Shown piece by piece: positions 24,650-34,566 of a DNA stretch of 64,000 bases. The notes beneath the pieces were generated by a model. That model ran no database searches. It was not told the DNA's origin and worked only from the letters and a program-made list of their open reading frames with translations. How positions within the stretch are numbered: the stretch's first letter is position 1; each line of letters starts with the position of its first letter. The position numbers and the translations under genes were made by a program. Source of the stretch: Pseudoalteromonas shioyasakiensis (lineage in GTDB: Bacteria > Pseudomonadota > Gammaproteobacteria > Enterobacterales > Alteromonadaceae); the NCBI RefSeq assembly GCF_019134595.1, contig NZ_CP077770.1, positions 1,818,001 to 1,882,000 of the forward strand. Reading direction: 5' to 3'.

Positions 24650-25528
24650 TCACTTAAGATGTTTAAAAGTATCAAGCATCCATTTAATAAATAACTCTAA
24701 TTGTGCATTGGTTTCGCTAGGATCATGTTGTACTAAGTAATATTTATCTTTCGTTTTTAATGGCATATCGGTGAAATTAAATAACCACTGCTCATCAAAC
24801 CAAGTCTGACTAATAGGTAAGGGGATTAGTGCAATACCCATACCCTGTTGCGCGGCACGTGCCACACCAAACATACTATCAACCTGAATAATTTGTTTTG
24901 GTGCAAAGTCTTCAATACCAGCATGCTCAGCCCATTGGTGCCAAGCCCAAGGACGCGCTTTATGAAGTATAAGAGGTACTTCATTTAAGGCCTGAAATGG
25001 GTTTTCTTGCCATGCTTGCCAGTTTTCTTCATTGCAAGCTGGTGTATACGATAGCGAAAATAGCTCATGTACAACGCCTTCGTGCGGTTTAGACGAAGAT
25101 AAAACAATCGACAAGTCGCTTTGTTTAGTTAGCTCTTTACGCGTTTTTAAGGTATTAAGCTGTAAGTTAGTATTTGGGTGCTCACTGGTCCATTCGCTTA
25201 GTTTTGGCATTAAAAGCTCACTGGCGAAAAACTCAGGTAGCGTAATACTGATAGTCACATTTTCTTGTAACTGACTAAACTCGTTGATGGTTTTTTCTAG
25301 CGCTTTGATCAGCGGTGATACAGAGTCATAAAAATTCTTCCCTGCGGCAGTTAGGCGGATAGAGCGGGTTTGACGTTCAAATAGCTCAATACCCAATTGT
25401 TCTTCTAATTGTTTGATCTGATGGCTTACGGCAGACGGCGTAAGGTAAAGTTGGTTTGCAGCATCTTTAAAGCTAAGAGTGCGTGCAGCAAAACAAAATG
25501 AGCGTAAGCCACGAATAGGTGTTTGCAT
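24650..25528 (-). CDS. LysR-family transcriptional regulator
   Basis: A 292-aa LysR regulator. The N-terminal helix-turn-helix (FKDAANQLYLTPSAVSHQIKQLEEQLG, residues about 18-45) is of the GcvA/AmpR-like subgroup, and a type 2 periplasmic-binding-protein fold follows. It lies convergent with the small exported protein gene and upstream-facing the end of the liu operon, so no divergent target is obvious. The effector is unknown. It could act on the short-chain acid CoA-transferase genes next to it, but the orientation gives no strong support. Confidence 0.9.
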   Translation of the reverse strand: MQTPIRGLRSFCFAARTLSFKDAANQLYLTPSAVSHQIKQLEEQLGIELFERQTRSIRLTAAGKNFYDSVSPLIKALEKTINEFSQLQENVTISITLPEFFASELLMPKLSEWTSEHPNTNLQLNTLKTRKELTKQSDLSIVLSSSKPHEGVVHELFSLSYTPACNEENWQAWQENPFQALNEVPLILHKARPWAWHQWAEHAGIEDFAPKQIIQVDSMFGVARAAQQGMGIALIPLPISQTWFDEQWLFNFTDMPLKTKDKYYLVQHDPSETNAQLELFIKWMLDTFKHLK

Positions 25529-25916
25529 AGTTAATTTCAGTAAGTCTCAATAGCGCTTGTTAGTTAATTAACTGCTAAGCAATTATTATCCCAAAATTTA
25601 AAAAAATAGAGAGTAAAGAATGAATATAGCTAACTCTTGCCATATTGTATAAAAAACAGTCGTGAATCGCTCGTTTAATCTATGTTTAGGCTAATGTTTA
25701 GCAAAAAAGTGATCTTAGCAGTTTTAGCTATTTCGTCATAGTCTCAGTATTAGATACTGCCAATTCACTAAAGCGGGGCATTTTATACTATTTATGTGGC
25801 AAAATGGTGCGGCGAAAGGCTGACTTTAGATAAAAAAAATCCCTCTTGCGAGGGATTTTGGGTAACTCAGCGCCATTGGCACTGGGAATGAGGTCGGTAC
25901 ATGGGATGTGAGTGGT
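25529..25916. other. Intergenic region upstream of the LysR gene
   Basis: A 388-bp gap containing the LysR promoter region on the left and the terminator of the long liu operon at 25836-25859 on the right. I see no gene or repeat in it. Confidence 0.6.
25836..25859 (-). terminator. Intrinsic terminator of the liu operon
   Basis: Stem aaaatccct / agggatttt with a 6-nt loop, followed on the minus strand by eight consecutive T. It lies about 57 bases after the CoA-transferase subunit B stop and ends the operon. Confidence 0.92.
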
Positions 25917-26573
25917 TTAAAAAACCATCTCTGGAACATCACCTTCAACAAGCAATTTGCCTGCCGTTTTGCTAATAATTTCATCTACTGATACGCCCGG
26001 AGCGCGTTCGATTAGATGAAATGCGCCGTCTTTAACTTCTAGTACGGCTAAATCAGTTACGATTTTCTTTACACAGTTAACCCCAGTTAGCGGTAAAGTG
26101 CAACTTTCTAATAACTTAGAGTCACCATGCTTGCTTGCATGAGTCATCGTAACAATAATATTCTTCGCGCCAGCAACGAGGTCCATCGCGCCACCCATGC
26201 CTTTAATTAGCTTTTTTGGGATCATCCACGATGCGATGTTACCGTTCTGGTCAACTTCAAATGCACCTAATACTGTTAAGTCTACATGACCACCCCGTAT
26301 CATGGCAAAACTATCTGCACTATTAAATATTGCTGCACCTGTGGCTGCTGTCACGGTTTCTTTACCCGCGTTGATCATATCTGCATCAACTTGGTCTTTT
26401 GATGGGTACGCACCCATGCCTAATAAACCATTTTCAGACTGCAACATAACTTCGATACCCTCAGGTACATAGTTAGCAACGAGAGTAGGGATACCAATAC
26501 CTAGGTTTACGTAATAGCCATCTTGTAGTTCTTGTGCAACACGCATTGCAACTTGTTCACGTGATAATGCCAT
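25917..26573 (-). CDS. scoB: 3-oxoacid CoA-transferase subunit B
   Basis: A 218-aa beta subunit of succinyl-CoA:3-ketoacid CoA-transferase. The family active-site segment is SENGLLGMG, whose Glu forms the glutamyl-CoA thioester; GIGIPTLVANY lies upstream. With subunit A it moves CoA from succinyl-CoA to acetoacetate, letting the acetoacetate made by HMG-CoA lyase be cleaved by thiolase. It is the last gene of the liu operon, 11 bases after subunit A. Confidence 0.93.
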   Translation of the reverse strand: MALSREQVAMRVAQELQDGYYVNLGIGIPTLVANYVPEGIEVMLQSENGLLGMGAYPSKDQVDADMINAGKETVTAATGAAIFNSADSFAMIRGGHVDLTVLGAFEVDQNGNIASWMIPKKLIKGMGGAMDLVAGAKNIIVTMTHASKHGDSKLLESCTLPLTGVNCVKKIVTDLAVLEVKDGAFHLIERAPGVSVDEIISKTAGKLLVEGDVPEMVF

Positions 26574-26584
26574 TTTATTGCTCC

Positions 26585-27283
26585 TTAATCGCGAGTTGTT
26601 ACACGTTCAATGCGTTTTTCAAAGTCGCCTTTGATCACGCGATTAACATAAATACCAGGGGTATGAATTTGGCTTGGCTCAAGTTCACCTGGCTCAACAA
26701 TCTCTTCAACTTCAGCAACGGTAATTTTACCTGCTGTCGCGGCCATCGGGTTGAAGTTCATTGCGGTGTGGCGAAATACAAGATTACCGTAGCGGTCGGC
26801 TTTCCATGCTTTAACAATGGCAAACTCACCCGTAATTGACTCTTCTAAGATATACGGGCGACCATCAAATTCTTTAACTTCTTTACCTTCTGCAACCGGA
26901 GTGCCGTATCCTGTAGCTGTATAAAACGCAGGAATACCCGCACCACCAGCGCGCATCTTCTCAGCGAGTGTCCCTTGTGGTGTTAAAACAACATCAATTT
27001 CGCCATCGAGTAGTTGTTTTTCGAAAAGCGCATTTTCACCCACATAAGAAGCGATGATTTTTTTAATTTGCTTATCATGAAGTAAAATACCTAAACCAAA
27101 ATCGTCTACACCGCAGTTATTCGAAACAACGGTTAGATTTTTAGTCTGTTTACGCTTAATTTCACTGATAAGTCCCTCAGGAATACCACACAAGCCAAAG
27201 CCACCAGCGATGATAGTATCGCCATCTTTTAAACCTTCCATTGCAGCTTCATAACTTGAAACCACTTTATCGAAACCGGCCAT
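26585..27283 (-). CDS. scoA: 3-oxoacid CoA-transferase subunit A
   Basis: A 232-aa alpha subunit of the same CoA-transferase. The glycine-rich CoA-binding segment [13 protein letters not shown] sits near residue 30 and typical [13 protein letters not shown] follows. It works with subunit B to activate acetoacetate. Spacing of 11 bases on each side places it firmly in the liu operon. In Shewanella and related genera the same pair follows liuE. Confidence 0.93.
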   Translation of the reverse strand: MAGFDKVVSSYEAAMEGLKDGDTIIAGGFGLCGIPEGLISEIKRKQTKNLTVVSNNCGVDDFGLGILLHDKQIKKIIASYVGENALFEKQLLDGEIDVVLTPQGTLAEKMRAGGAGIPAFYTATGYGTPVAEGKEVKEFDGRPYILEESITGEFAIVKAWKADRYGNLVFRHTAMNFNPMAATAGKITVAEVEEIVEPGELEPSQIHTPGIYVNRVIKGDFEKRIERVTTRD

Positions 27284-27294
27284 GAGCCTACTCC

Positions 27295-28200
27295 TTAATT
27301 ATTCTGAGTGTTCTTTAGAGCAAGTGATACCTTGCTGACAGGTTGTTTATTTAATGCACTGCAAATAGCCCAACCAGCTTTCGCCAGTCTTTCTAAATCA
27401 ATTCCATGCTCTATGCCAAGTCCTTGCAGTAAGTAAACTACATCTTCAGTGGCAACATTTCCTGACGCGCCTTTGGCATAAGGACAACCACCAAGGCCTG
27501 CAACAGCACTGTCAACCGTTGCAATACCACGGCTTAGGGCGGTGTAAATATTTGTGAGCGCTTGTCCGTAGGTGTCGTGAAAATGTACAGCGAGTTTTGA
27601 TTTATCAATATGTTGCAAGAGTAAATCTAATAACTCATCGACTTTTTTTGCCGTACCCACACCAATGGTGTCGCCAAGGCTAATTTCGTAACAACCAAGC
27701 TCGAGTAATCGCTCTGATACTTTTAATACATCATTATAGTCAACATCACCTTGATAGGGACAACCCATGACGCAGCTAACATAACCTCTAACACGAATGT
27801 TATTCGCTTTGGCAAAATCCATAACTTCTTTAAAGCGGTCAATACTTTCATCAATAGAGCAGTTAATGTTCTTTTGACAAAACGCTTCACTTGCCGCTGT
27901 AAAGATAGCAAATTCTTGTATGCCGACTTGTTTTGCCGCCTCTGCACCTCGTAAATTTGGGGTGAGGGCACTTAAGTTAACATTAGGCAAATTTAACGCG
28001 CTAATTACATCGCTTGAGTCAGCCATTTGTGGCACCCACTTAGGTGACACAAAGGCGCCTGCTTCAATATCTTTAAGCCCAGCATCTGCTAGTGCGTTGA
28101 TAAGCGCGACTTTATCTTGAGTGCTAACGGCGGCTTCATTTTGCAAACCGTCTCTGGCGCCAACTTCTACAATGCGAACAAAATCAGGAAACTGTGCCAT
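27295..28200 (-). CDS. liuE: Hydroxymethylglutaryl-CoA lyase
   Basis: A 301-aa TIM-barrel enzyme that splits HMG-CoA into acetyl-CoA and acetoacetate, the last ring of leucine breakdown. Motifs are [11 protein letters not shown] at the N terminus (metal and substrate binding), [12 protein letters not shown] (metal-binding His-x-His) and the signature [14 protein letters not shown] containing the catalytic Cys. It overlaps liuD by one base and sits 11 bases before scoA. Confidence 0.96.
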   Translation of the reverse strand: MAQFPDFVRIVEVGARDGLQNEAAVSTQDKVALINALADAGLKDIEAGAFVSPKWVPQMADSSDVISALNLPNVNLSALTPNLRGAEAAKQVGIQEFAIFTAASEAFCQKNINCSIDESIDRFKEVMDFAKANNIRVRGYVSCVMGCPYQGDVDYNDVLKVSERLLELGCYEISLGDTIGVGTAKKVDELLDLLLQHIDKSKLAVHFHDTYGQALTNIYTALSRGIATVDSAVAGLGGCPYAKGASGNVATEDVVYLLQGLGIEHGIDLERLAKAGWAICSALNKQPVSKVSLALKNTQNN

Positions 28201-30164
28201 TACGCCTCCGGCTCTTCTACAATCGCGAGCATATCACCGTGGCTCACTAATTCACCTTCAGCAAAGCAATAGCTGGTTAATACACCATCATGCGGGGCAT
28301 TGAGGGTGTATTCCATTTTCATCGCTTCGATGATGACAACAGCGTCACCTTTAGTAACCGTACTACCCACCTCAACTAAATGTTTAACAACAGTACCATT
28401 GAGTGGTGCAGCGAGTGGCAATGCATCACTTTCGTGTTCACTAATATAGTGTTTATCAATCAGCTCTAGCACCGTTTGTTGTGCTTTGTACATCACTGTG
28501 ATGTGAGAGTCTGTTTGATTAATATGAGCTACAACTTTTTCGCCATTAACAACTAAGTTTGCAAGGCCATTTTCAACCTTGCCCGAGGTTGTATAGTCAA
28601 CTCCATCTAGGCTGATTTTAAAGCCATCTGAGGTTTTAACCGCATGAACGTTTAAATCCACAAACGGAATTGTTGTCTTAGCGTCACTGTTTAGCATAAA
28701 GCCTGTTAATTGTTGCCATGGGCTGCTGCTTGCACCTTTTAGTTGATGTGCATACGCATAGGCTGCCACAACGGTTGCAATAACAGACTGTTGCTCGTTT
28801 TTAGCAACAAGGCGCTCACCTTGGTCTTCAATAAAGTGTGTATCAGGTGCACCAGCTTGAAAAGTAGGGTGGTTAGCAAGGTTATGTAAGAAATTAACGT
28901 TAAAGCTAAAACCAGCTAGGTGGAATTGCTCGAGTGCTTTTGATAATCGACCAAGCGCTGCCTCACGGTTATCGTCATGAACAATTAATTTAGCAATCAT
29001 AGGGTCGTAGAACGGGCTAATTTCATCACCCGCAGCAATCCCTGTATCTATTCGTACAAATTCAGATTCGTTCGGTGTAAATAGGGCGTCAATGTGGCCA
29101 GAACACGGAATAAAGTCATTACTAGGATCTTCTGCATAAATACGTGCTTCAAAGCTGTGACCTTGTAGCTGAATATTTGCTTGGCTAAGTGGCAGTTCTT
29201 CACCTGCCGCAATGTTGATTTGCCAATTCACCAAATCAACACCGGTTACCATTTCTGTTACTGGGTGCTCTACTTGTAAACGGGTGTTCATTTCCATGAA
29301 GAAGAATTCATCACCGCATAATAAAAACTCAACCGTACCTGCCCCGCGATAGTTAATCGCTTGGGCACAACGTACCGCTGCTTCACCCATTTCTTTACGA
29401 AGCGCATCAGATAAACCCGGAGCAGGGGCTTCTTCAATTACCTTTTGGTGACGACGCTGTAATGAGCAGTCACGGTCGCCTAAGTACACACAGTTACCAT
29501 GGCTATCGGCAAAAACTTGTACTTCAACATGGCGAGGTTTAGTGACATAGCGCTCTAACAGCACTAAATCGTTACCAAAGCCGGCTTTTGCTTCACGTTT
29601 TGCGCCTTCGAGTGCACCGATAAAGTCTTTTGCGTGTTCAACAACTCGCATACCTTTACCACCGCCACCAAAGGCCGCTTTAATCAGTACCGGATAACCA
29701 ATTTTTTCAGCTTCGGCTTGTAAAAAATCTGTATCTTGATTGTCACCATAGTAACCAGGCACTAAAGGTACATTTGCTTGGTGCATAATTTCTTTAGCGC
29801 GGGTTTTTGAACCCATAGCTTCAATACTTGATGCTGGCGGGCCAATAAAGGCGATATCATTTTTCTCACACGCAAGGGCAAAGTCACAGTTCTCTGATAA
29901 AAAACCATAACCTGGGTGAATACAATCAACACCTGCTTGTTTTGCTACATCGATGATTTTGTCTGCCACTAAGTACGAGTCTTTACTTGGCGCAGGGCCA
30001 ATGTGATAAGCCTCATCAGCAAGCTTTACGTGCTGAGCATGTTTATCGGCATCTGAATACACTGCAACCGTTGCTAAGCCCATTTGCTTTGCTGTACGCA
30101 TAACTCGGCAGGCAATTTCACCACGGTTGGCAACGAGAATTTTTTTCAATGATTTTGTTGTCAT
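28200..30164 (-). CDS. liuD: Methylcrotonyl-CoA carboxylase, biotin-containing alpha subunit
   Basis: A 654-aa subunit with a biotin carboxylase N-terminal part (KILVANRGEIACRV, ATP-grasp GGGGKGMRVV, EMNTRLQVEHPVTE) and a C-terminal biotinyl domain with the acceptor lysine in EAMKMEY. With LiuB it carboxylates 3-methylcrotonyl-CoA to 3-methylglutaconyl-CoA. The length is normal. It could be confused with propionyl-CoA carboxylase alpha, but the context between liuC and liuE settles it. Confidence 0.95.
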   Translation of the reverse strand: MTTKSLKKILVANRGEIACRVMRTAKQMGLATVAVYSDADKHAQHVKLADEAYHIGPAPSKDSYLVADKIIDVAKQAGVDCIHPGYGFLSENCDFALACEKNDIAFIGPPASSIEAMGSKTRAKEIMHQANVPLVPGYYGDNQDTDFLQAEAEKIGYPVLIKAAFGGGGKGMRVVEHAKDFIGALEGAKREAKAGFGNDLVLLERYVTKPRHVEVQVFADSHGNCVYLGDRDCSLQRRHQKVIEEAPAPGLSDALRKEMGEAAVRCAQAINYRGAGTVEFLLCGDEFFFMEMNTRLQVEHPVTEMVTGVDLVNWQINIAAGEELPLSQANIQLQGHSFEARIYAEDPSNDFIPCSGHIDALFTPNESEFVRIDTGIAAGDEISPFYDPMIAKLIVHDDNREAALGRLSKALEQFHLAGFSFNVNFLHNLANHPTFQAGAPDTHFIEDQGERLVAKNEQQSVIATVVAAYAYAHQLKGASSSPWQQLTGFMLNSDAKTTIPFVDLNVHAVKTSDGFKISLDGVDYTTSGKVENGLANLVVNGEKVVAHINQTDSHITVMYKAQQTVLELIDKHYISEHESDALPLAAPLNGTVVKHLVEVGSTVTKGDAVVIIEAMKMEYTLNAPHDGVLTSYCFAEGELVSHGDMLAIVEEPEA

Positions 30165-30172
30165 AATGGTTC

Positions 30173-30943
30173 CTATTTCTGCCAGTTAGGGGCACGTTTT
30201 TCAAAAAATGCAGTTAGGCCTTCTTGGCCTTCTTCAGATACACGAATGCGTGCAATGCGCTCAGCGGTTAACTCAATAAGTGCATCATCAATTACATTGC
30301 CAGCCACATCATTTATTAGCTGTTTTGCTGCTTTAACAGCAATAGGGCCATTGTTGACAAGGTTTTGTAAGTGTTTATCGAGTGCTGTTTGTAAATCGCC
30401 GGTGATCTGGTGAATTAAACCTAGTTGCTTGGCTGTATGTGCATCAAAAATCTCTGCCGTTAAAAAATAACGACGTGCAGCGCGCTCACCAATAGCTTTA
30501 ATGACATAAGGGCTGATAACCGCAGGAATAAGACCAAGCTTTACTTCACTTAAGCAAAACTGTGCATCGTCTTGGCAAATTGCGATATCACAACACGCAA
30601 TCAAGCCTAACGCACCGCCAAATGCAGCACCTTGTACGGCACAAATTGTTGGATGTGGGCTTGTAGCAAGGACTTTCATAAGCTTTGCTAGCTGCATAGA
30701 ATCCGCTAAGTTTTCTGCAAAGTCATTGCCTGCCATCGACTTCATCCAGTTTAAATCAGCGCCAGCAGAGAAGTGCTTACCTTCGGTTCTTAAAACCAGT
30801 GCGCGCACATCACAGCTATTTGCGTGTTCAATTAAACGGATCAGCTCACTGATGACTTCTTCGTTAAATGCATTGTGTTTTTCAGGGCGACTCAGTACCA
30901 GTACAGCCACATTTGATTTTGTTATTTCGAGTGTTACTGACAT
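30173..30943 (-). CDS. liuC: 3-methylglutaconyl-CoA hydratase
   Basis: A 256-aa crotonase-fold enzyme that hydrates 3-methylglutaconyl-CoA to HMG-CoA. The oxyanion-hole segments are GKHFSAGADLNWM and VQGAAFGGALGLIA, and EVKLGLIPAVISP is typical. The start is MSVTLEI at 30943 because a strong Shine-Dalgarno ggagg lies 6-7 bases before it; a longer upstream frame would run back over the end of liuB. It is separated from liuB by 10 bases. Confidence 0.93.
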   Translation of the reverse strand: MSVTLEITKSNVAVLVLSRPEKHNAFNEEVISELIRLIEHANSCDVRALVLRTEGKHFSAGADLNWMKSMAGNDFAENLADSMQLAKLMKVLATSPHPTICAVQGAAFGGALGLIACCDIAICQDDAQFCLSEVKLGLIPAVISPYVIKAIGERAARRYFLTAEIFDAHTAKQLGLIHQITGDLQTALDKHLQNLVNNGPIAVKAAKQLINDVAGNVIDDALIELTAERIARIRVSEEGQEGLTAFFEKRAPNWQK

Positions 30944-30953
30944 AAGGCCTCCA

Positions 30954-32561
30954 TTACATTCTAAATACGCCGAACTGCGAATCGCGCTCTGGTGCATTTT
31001 TAGCTGCACTTAAGGCAAGCCCTAATACATTGCGAGTATCAGCAGGATCGATAATGCCATCATCCCAAAGGCGGGCACTGGCGTAATATGGATGACCTTG
31101 TTTTTCGTATTGCTCGATAATTGGCTTTTTAAACTCACTGACTTGCTCATCAGTCATGCTTTCGCCTTTACGGGCTAAACCGTCTTGTTTAACTTGTGCA
31201 AGAACGCCTGCTGCTTGTTCACCACCCATTACAGAGATACGGGCATTTGGCCACATCCACATCATGGTAGGTTCAAACGCGCGGCCACACATACCGTAGT
31301 TACCTGCACCATACGAGCCACCAATTAATACGGTGAATTTTGGTACATCAGCACATGACACAGCGGTTACCATTTTTGCACCATGTTTGGCGATGCCTTC
31401 GGCTTCGTATTTTTTACCAACCATAAAGCCAGTAATGTTTTGTAAAAACACCAAAGGAATTTTGCGTTGTGCACATAGTTGTATAAAGTGCGCGCCTTTT
31501 TGCGCTGATTCACTGAATAAAATGCCGTTGTTGGCAACAATACCGACAGGGTGACCAAATATTTTTGCAAAGCCTGTTACTAATGTTTCGCCAAAATAGC
31601 GTTTAAATTCATCAAATGATGAATCATCAACAACACGAGCTATTACTTCGCGTACATCAAATGGCTTTTTAAGGTCAGTACCAACAATGCCGTAAATTTC
31701 GTTAATGTCGTAACGCGGTGGTTTAACATCATCAAGTAACGGTGCAGTAGGGCGCTGATAGTTAATTCGTTCAATACATTGGCGAGCAATCGAAAGTGCA
31801 TGAGCATCGTTTTCAGCATAGTGATCGGCAACACCTGATGTTTTACAGTGAACATCGGCACCACCGAGCTCTTCAGCACTCACTTCTTCACCCGTAGCTG
31901 CTTTAACCAGTGGCGGGCCTGCTAAGAAAATTGTACCTTGCTCTTTTACGATAATACTTTCATCAGCCATCGCTGGTACATAAGCACCACCTGCGGTACA
32001 TAAACCCATTACGACCGCAATTTGTGGAATGCCTTTACCAGACATACGAGCCTGATTATAGAAAATACGGCCAAAGTGTAATTTATCTGGAAATACATCA
32101 TCTTGTTCAGGCAGGTTTGCACCGCCTGAATCAACTAAATAAATACACGGTAAATGACAACGTTCTGCGATATCTTGAGCACGTAGATGTTTTTTCACCG
32201 TTAGCGGAAAGTATGTACCGCCTTTTACGGTTGCATCATTGGCGATGATCATACATTCAACGCCTTTCACACGACCAATACCAGCAACAACACCGGCACA
32301 TGGAATGGCTTGTTCGTACACGCCAAAGGCAGCAAATTGAGAAATCTCTAAAAATGGCGAGCCTTCATCAAGTAGCGTTTCAATACGGTCACGAACAAAC
32401 AACTTACCACGGCCTTGGTGGCGCTCTATCAGGGCAGGGCCACCGCCTAAACGGATATCAGCTACTTTTTCACGTAAATCACTTACGAGTGCGGCCATGT
32501 TGTCGTGATTTTGCAAAAATTGCGGATCGTGTGGATTTACACTCGATTTTAAAATCGTCAT
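30954..32561 (-). CDS. liuB: Methylcrotonyl-CoA carboxylase, carboxyltransferase beta subunit
   Basis: A 535-aa carboxyltransferase with the two crotonase-like halves of the family ([18 protein letters not shown] near the N terminus; [53 protein letters not shown]). It moves the carboxyl group from biotin on LiuD to methylcrotonyl-CoA. The 535-aa length and [14 protein letters not shown] segment match methylcrotonyl-CoA rather than propionyl-CoA carboxylases. Confidence 0.96.
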   Translation of the reverse strand: MTILKSSVNPHDPQFLQNHDNMAALVSDLREKVADIRLGGGPALIERHQGRGKLFVRDRIETLLDEGSPFLEISQFAAFGVYEQAIPCAGVVAGIGRVKGVECMIIANDATVKGGTYFPLTVKKHLRAQDIAERCHLPCIYLVDSGGANLPEQDDVFPDKLHFGRIFYNQARMSGKGIPQIAVVMGLCTAGGAYVPAMADESIIVKEQGTIFLAGPPLVKAATGEEVSAEELGGADVHCKTSGVADHYAENDAHALSIARQCIERINYQRPTAPLLDDVKPPRYDINEIYGIVGTDLKKPFDVREVIARVVDDSSFDEFKRYFGETLVTGFAKIFGHPVGIVANNGILFSESAQKGAHFIQLCAQRKIPLVFLQNITGFMVGKKYEAEGIAKHGAKMVTAVSCADVPKFTVLIGGSYGAGNYGMCGRAFEPTMMWMWPNARISVMGGEQAAGVLAQVKQDGLARKGESMTDEQVSEFKKPIIEQYEKQGHPYYASARLWDDGIIDPADTRNVLGLALSAAKNAPERDSQFGVFRM

Positions 32562-32570
32562 AACAAGGTC

Positions 32571-33746
32571 CTATCGGCTTTCAGTGAATAATTCGCGACC
32601 AATTAGCATGCGGCGGATTTCAGATGTACCTGCGCCAATTTCATACAGTTTTGCATCACGTAATAAACGACCTGTTGCGTACTCGTTGATATAACCATTA
32701 CCACCTAAGATTTGAATAGCATCAAGGGCCATCTTAGTCGCAAGCTCTGCTGCATATAAAATTGCGCCAGCGGCATCTTTACGTGTTGTTTCGCCGCGGT
32801 CACATGCACGAGCTACCGTGTAAACATATGAGCGAGCTGCATTCATTTGCGTGTACATGTCAGCAATTTTGCCTTGAATAAGCTGGAATTGACCAATTGG
32901 GCTATCAAATTGTTTACGCTCATGAATATAAGGAACCACAATGTCCATACATGCTTGCATAATGCCAAGCGGGCCTGCAGCTAAAACAACACGCTCATAA
33001 TCAAGGCCACTCATAAGTACTTTTACGCCTTCGTTTAAGTTACCTAGAATGTTTTCTGCTGGTACTTCGCAGTTCTCGAACACTAATTCACAGGTGTTAG
33101 AGCCACGCATACCAAGTTTGTCTAGCTTTTGTGCAGTAGAAAACCCTGGCGTGTTACGTTCAACGATGAACGCTGTAATGCCCTTAGGGCCGGCATTTAA
33201 ATCTGTTTTTGCATAGATAACAAAGGTATCAGCATCTGGACCATTGGTGATCCACATCTTGTTACCGATAAGTACAAATACATCGCCTTTTTTCTCAGCT
33301 TTTAATTTCATCGATACAACGTCAGAACCCGCATTTGGCTCACTCATCGCAAGGGCACCAATGTGCTCACCGCTGATAAGCTTAGGCAGGTATTTTTCTT
33401 TTTGAGCCTGAGACCCATTACGGTTAATTTGGTTAACACATAAATTTGAATGAGCACCATAACTTAAACCAATCGATGCACTTGCACGGCTAATTTCTTC
33501 CATTGCAATAACATGTTCAAGGTAGCCAAGGCCAGCACCTCCAAATTCTTCAGGTACTGTCATACCTAATAAACCCATTTCGCCAAGCTGTGGCCAAAGT
33601 TGATTAGGAAAGGCATTGTCTACATCTGTTTGTTCTGCAAGTGGGGCAATTTCTTGGCTCGCAAAGCTATTTACATGATCACGGATCATGTCTGCTGTTT
33701 CGCCAAGTCCGAAGTTCATTTCTTTATAAAGTGAAATAGTGCTCAT
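32571..33746 (-). CDS. liuA: Isovaleryl-CoA dehydrogenase
   Basis: A 391-aa FAD acyl-CoA dehydrogenase that oxidises isovaleryl-CoA to 3-methylcrotonyl-CoA. Signatures are [16 protein letters not shown] and the C-terminal [12 protein letters not shown]. The subfamily catalytic Glu lies in the segment near [13 protein letters not shown] ([13 protein letters not shown]), as in isovaleryl-CoA dehydrogenases, rather than in the GYG-adjacent position of other acyl-CoA dehydrogenases. It is the first structural gene after liuR. Confidence 0.95.
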   Translation of the reverse strand: MSTISLYKEMNFGLGETADMIRDHVNSFASQEIAPLAEQTDVDNAFPNQLWPQLGEMGLLGMTVPEEFGGAGLGYLEHVIAMEEISRASASIGLSYGAHSNLCVNQINRNGSQAQKEKYLPKLISGEHIGALAMSEPNAGSDVVSMKLKAEKKGDVFVLIGNKMWITNGPDADTFVIYAKTDLNAGPKGITAFIVERNTPGFSTAQKLDKLGMRGSNTCELVFENCEVPAENILGNLNEGVKVLMSGLDYERVVLAAGPLGIMQACMDIVVPYIHERKQFDSPIGQFQLIQGKIADMYTQMNAARSYVYTVARACDRGETTRKDAAGAILYAAELATKMALDAIQILGGNGYINEYATGRLLRDAKLYEIGAGTSEIRRMLIGRELFTESR

Positions 33747-33790
33747 AATGTGTGTTCCTGTGAGAGTCTGTTGACGAGATTGTTGTCAGG

Positions 33791-34225
33791 TTATTCGTCT
33801 AAATTATTAAGGGTTTCACGACAGCGACGTTCTGCGGTCACCAATTCCATTAGTACAACTTTAATGTCGTCCATTTGTTGGCTTAGGTCCGCTTTTTTCT
33901 CTGCGATAAGGTCAAGCATAGTGACTAGCTGTTTAGCGCTCGATTTATCTGCATCGTAAAGTTCAAACAAACGGCCCGTTTCAGCCAAGGTAAAACCTAA
34001 GCGTTTACCACGTAGAATAAGTTTTAGTCTTACTTTGTCGCGTTTTGAATAAATACGGGTTTGACCATTGCGATCAGGTGAGATCAGACCTTGGTCTTCA
34101 TAAAAGCGGATAGAGCGGGTGGTAATATCAAATTCTTTTGCTAGTTCGCTGATACTAAACGTTTGCTCATTGCTAGCAGGTTCAACTGCTGCGCTTTCAA
34201 AGTTTGTTTGATTGTCTTGTTTCAT
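33791..34225 (-). CDS. liuR: MerR-family regulator of leucine/isovalerate utilisation
   Basis: A 144-aa MerR regulator. The winged helix is ISELAKEFDITTRSIRFYEDQGLI, followed by the long dimerisation helix LFELYDADKSSAKQLVTMLDLIAEKKADLSQQ (given here as its position, about residues 85-120). LiuR is the usual first gene of the liu operon in gammaproteobacteria and represses it until branched-chain acyl-CoA accumulates. A matching palindrome lies 42-57 bases upstream of its start, implying autoregulation together with the whole operon. Confidence 0.93.
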   Translation of the reverse strand: MKQDNQTNFESAAVEPASNEQTFSISELAKEFDITTRSIRFYEDQGLISPDRNGQTRIYSKRDKVRLKLILRGKRLGFTLAETGRLFELYDADKSSAKQLVTMLDLIAEKKADLSQQMDDIKVVLMELVTAERRCRETLNNLDE

Positions 34226-34266
34226 GATTTATTTACCTCATTCGAATAACACCAATATAAGTGAAG

Positions 34267-34282
34267 TTTACGTAAAGGTAAA
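34267..34282. promoter_or_regulatory. LiuR-like operator before liuR
   Basis: TTTACGTAAAGGTAAA, a TTTACG-N4-(C/G)GTAAA near-palindrome with one mismatch, 42-57 bases upstream of liuR. It matches the right-hand site in arms and spacing and resembles the published LiuR consensus type for proteobacteria. Confidence 0.75.
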
Positions 34283-34441
34283 GGGTGATTTAGGAGTTAT
34301 ACTTTAGACTTATAAAGATAACTGGTTGGATTTGTTGAAAAGCTTTATTTATCTAGCCTTGTAAGCAGATGTTCGATTTTTAATACAACAAAATACAGAT
34401 AAGTTTACAGTTTTACCGGCCGCAAAAATGTTGATTTTAGA

Positions 34442-34463
34442 TTTACGTTGGCGTAAACGTAAA
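34442..34463. promoter_or_regulatory. LiuR-like operator before the thiolase operon
   Basis: TTTACGTTGGCGTAAA (34442-34457) is a perfect TTTACG-N4-CGTAAA palindrome. A second half-site CGTAAA follows directly (to 34463). It lies about 104-125 bases upstream of the thiolase start, so the ivd/mms operon is probably under the same regulator as liu. Confidence 0.8.
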
Positions 34464-34566
34464 TATTATGTATGCTGAATTAAATCGAAATTAAACTATA
34501 ACAAATTAACTGTTTGGTTACACATGATTTGAACACATGATGATAACCACTTACATGGAGCCAATT

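Larger units (their letters stand above)
34226..34566. promoter_or_regulatory. Divergent promoter region between liu and ivd/mms operons
   Basis: A 341-bp region between the leftward liuR operon and the rightward thiolase operon. It holds two LiuR-like palindromes, one close to each start, and AT-rich sequence between. A TATGTATGCTGAATTA stretch after the right-hand site is a plausible promoter zone. No gene found. Confidence 0.7.
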
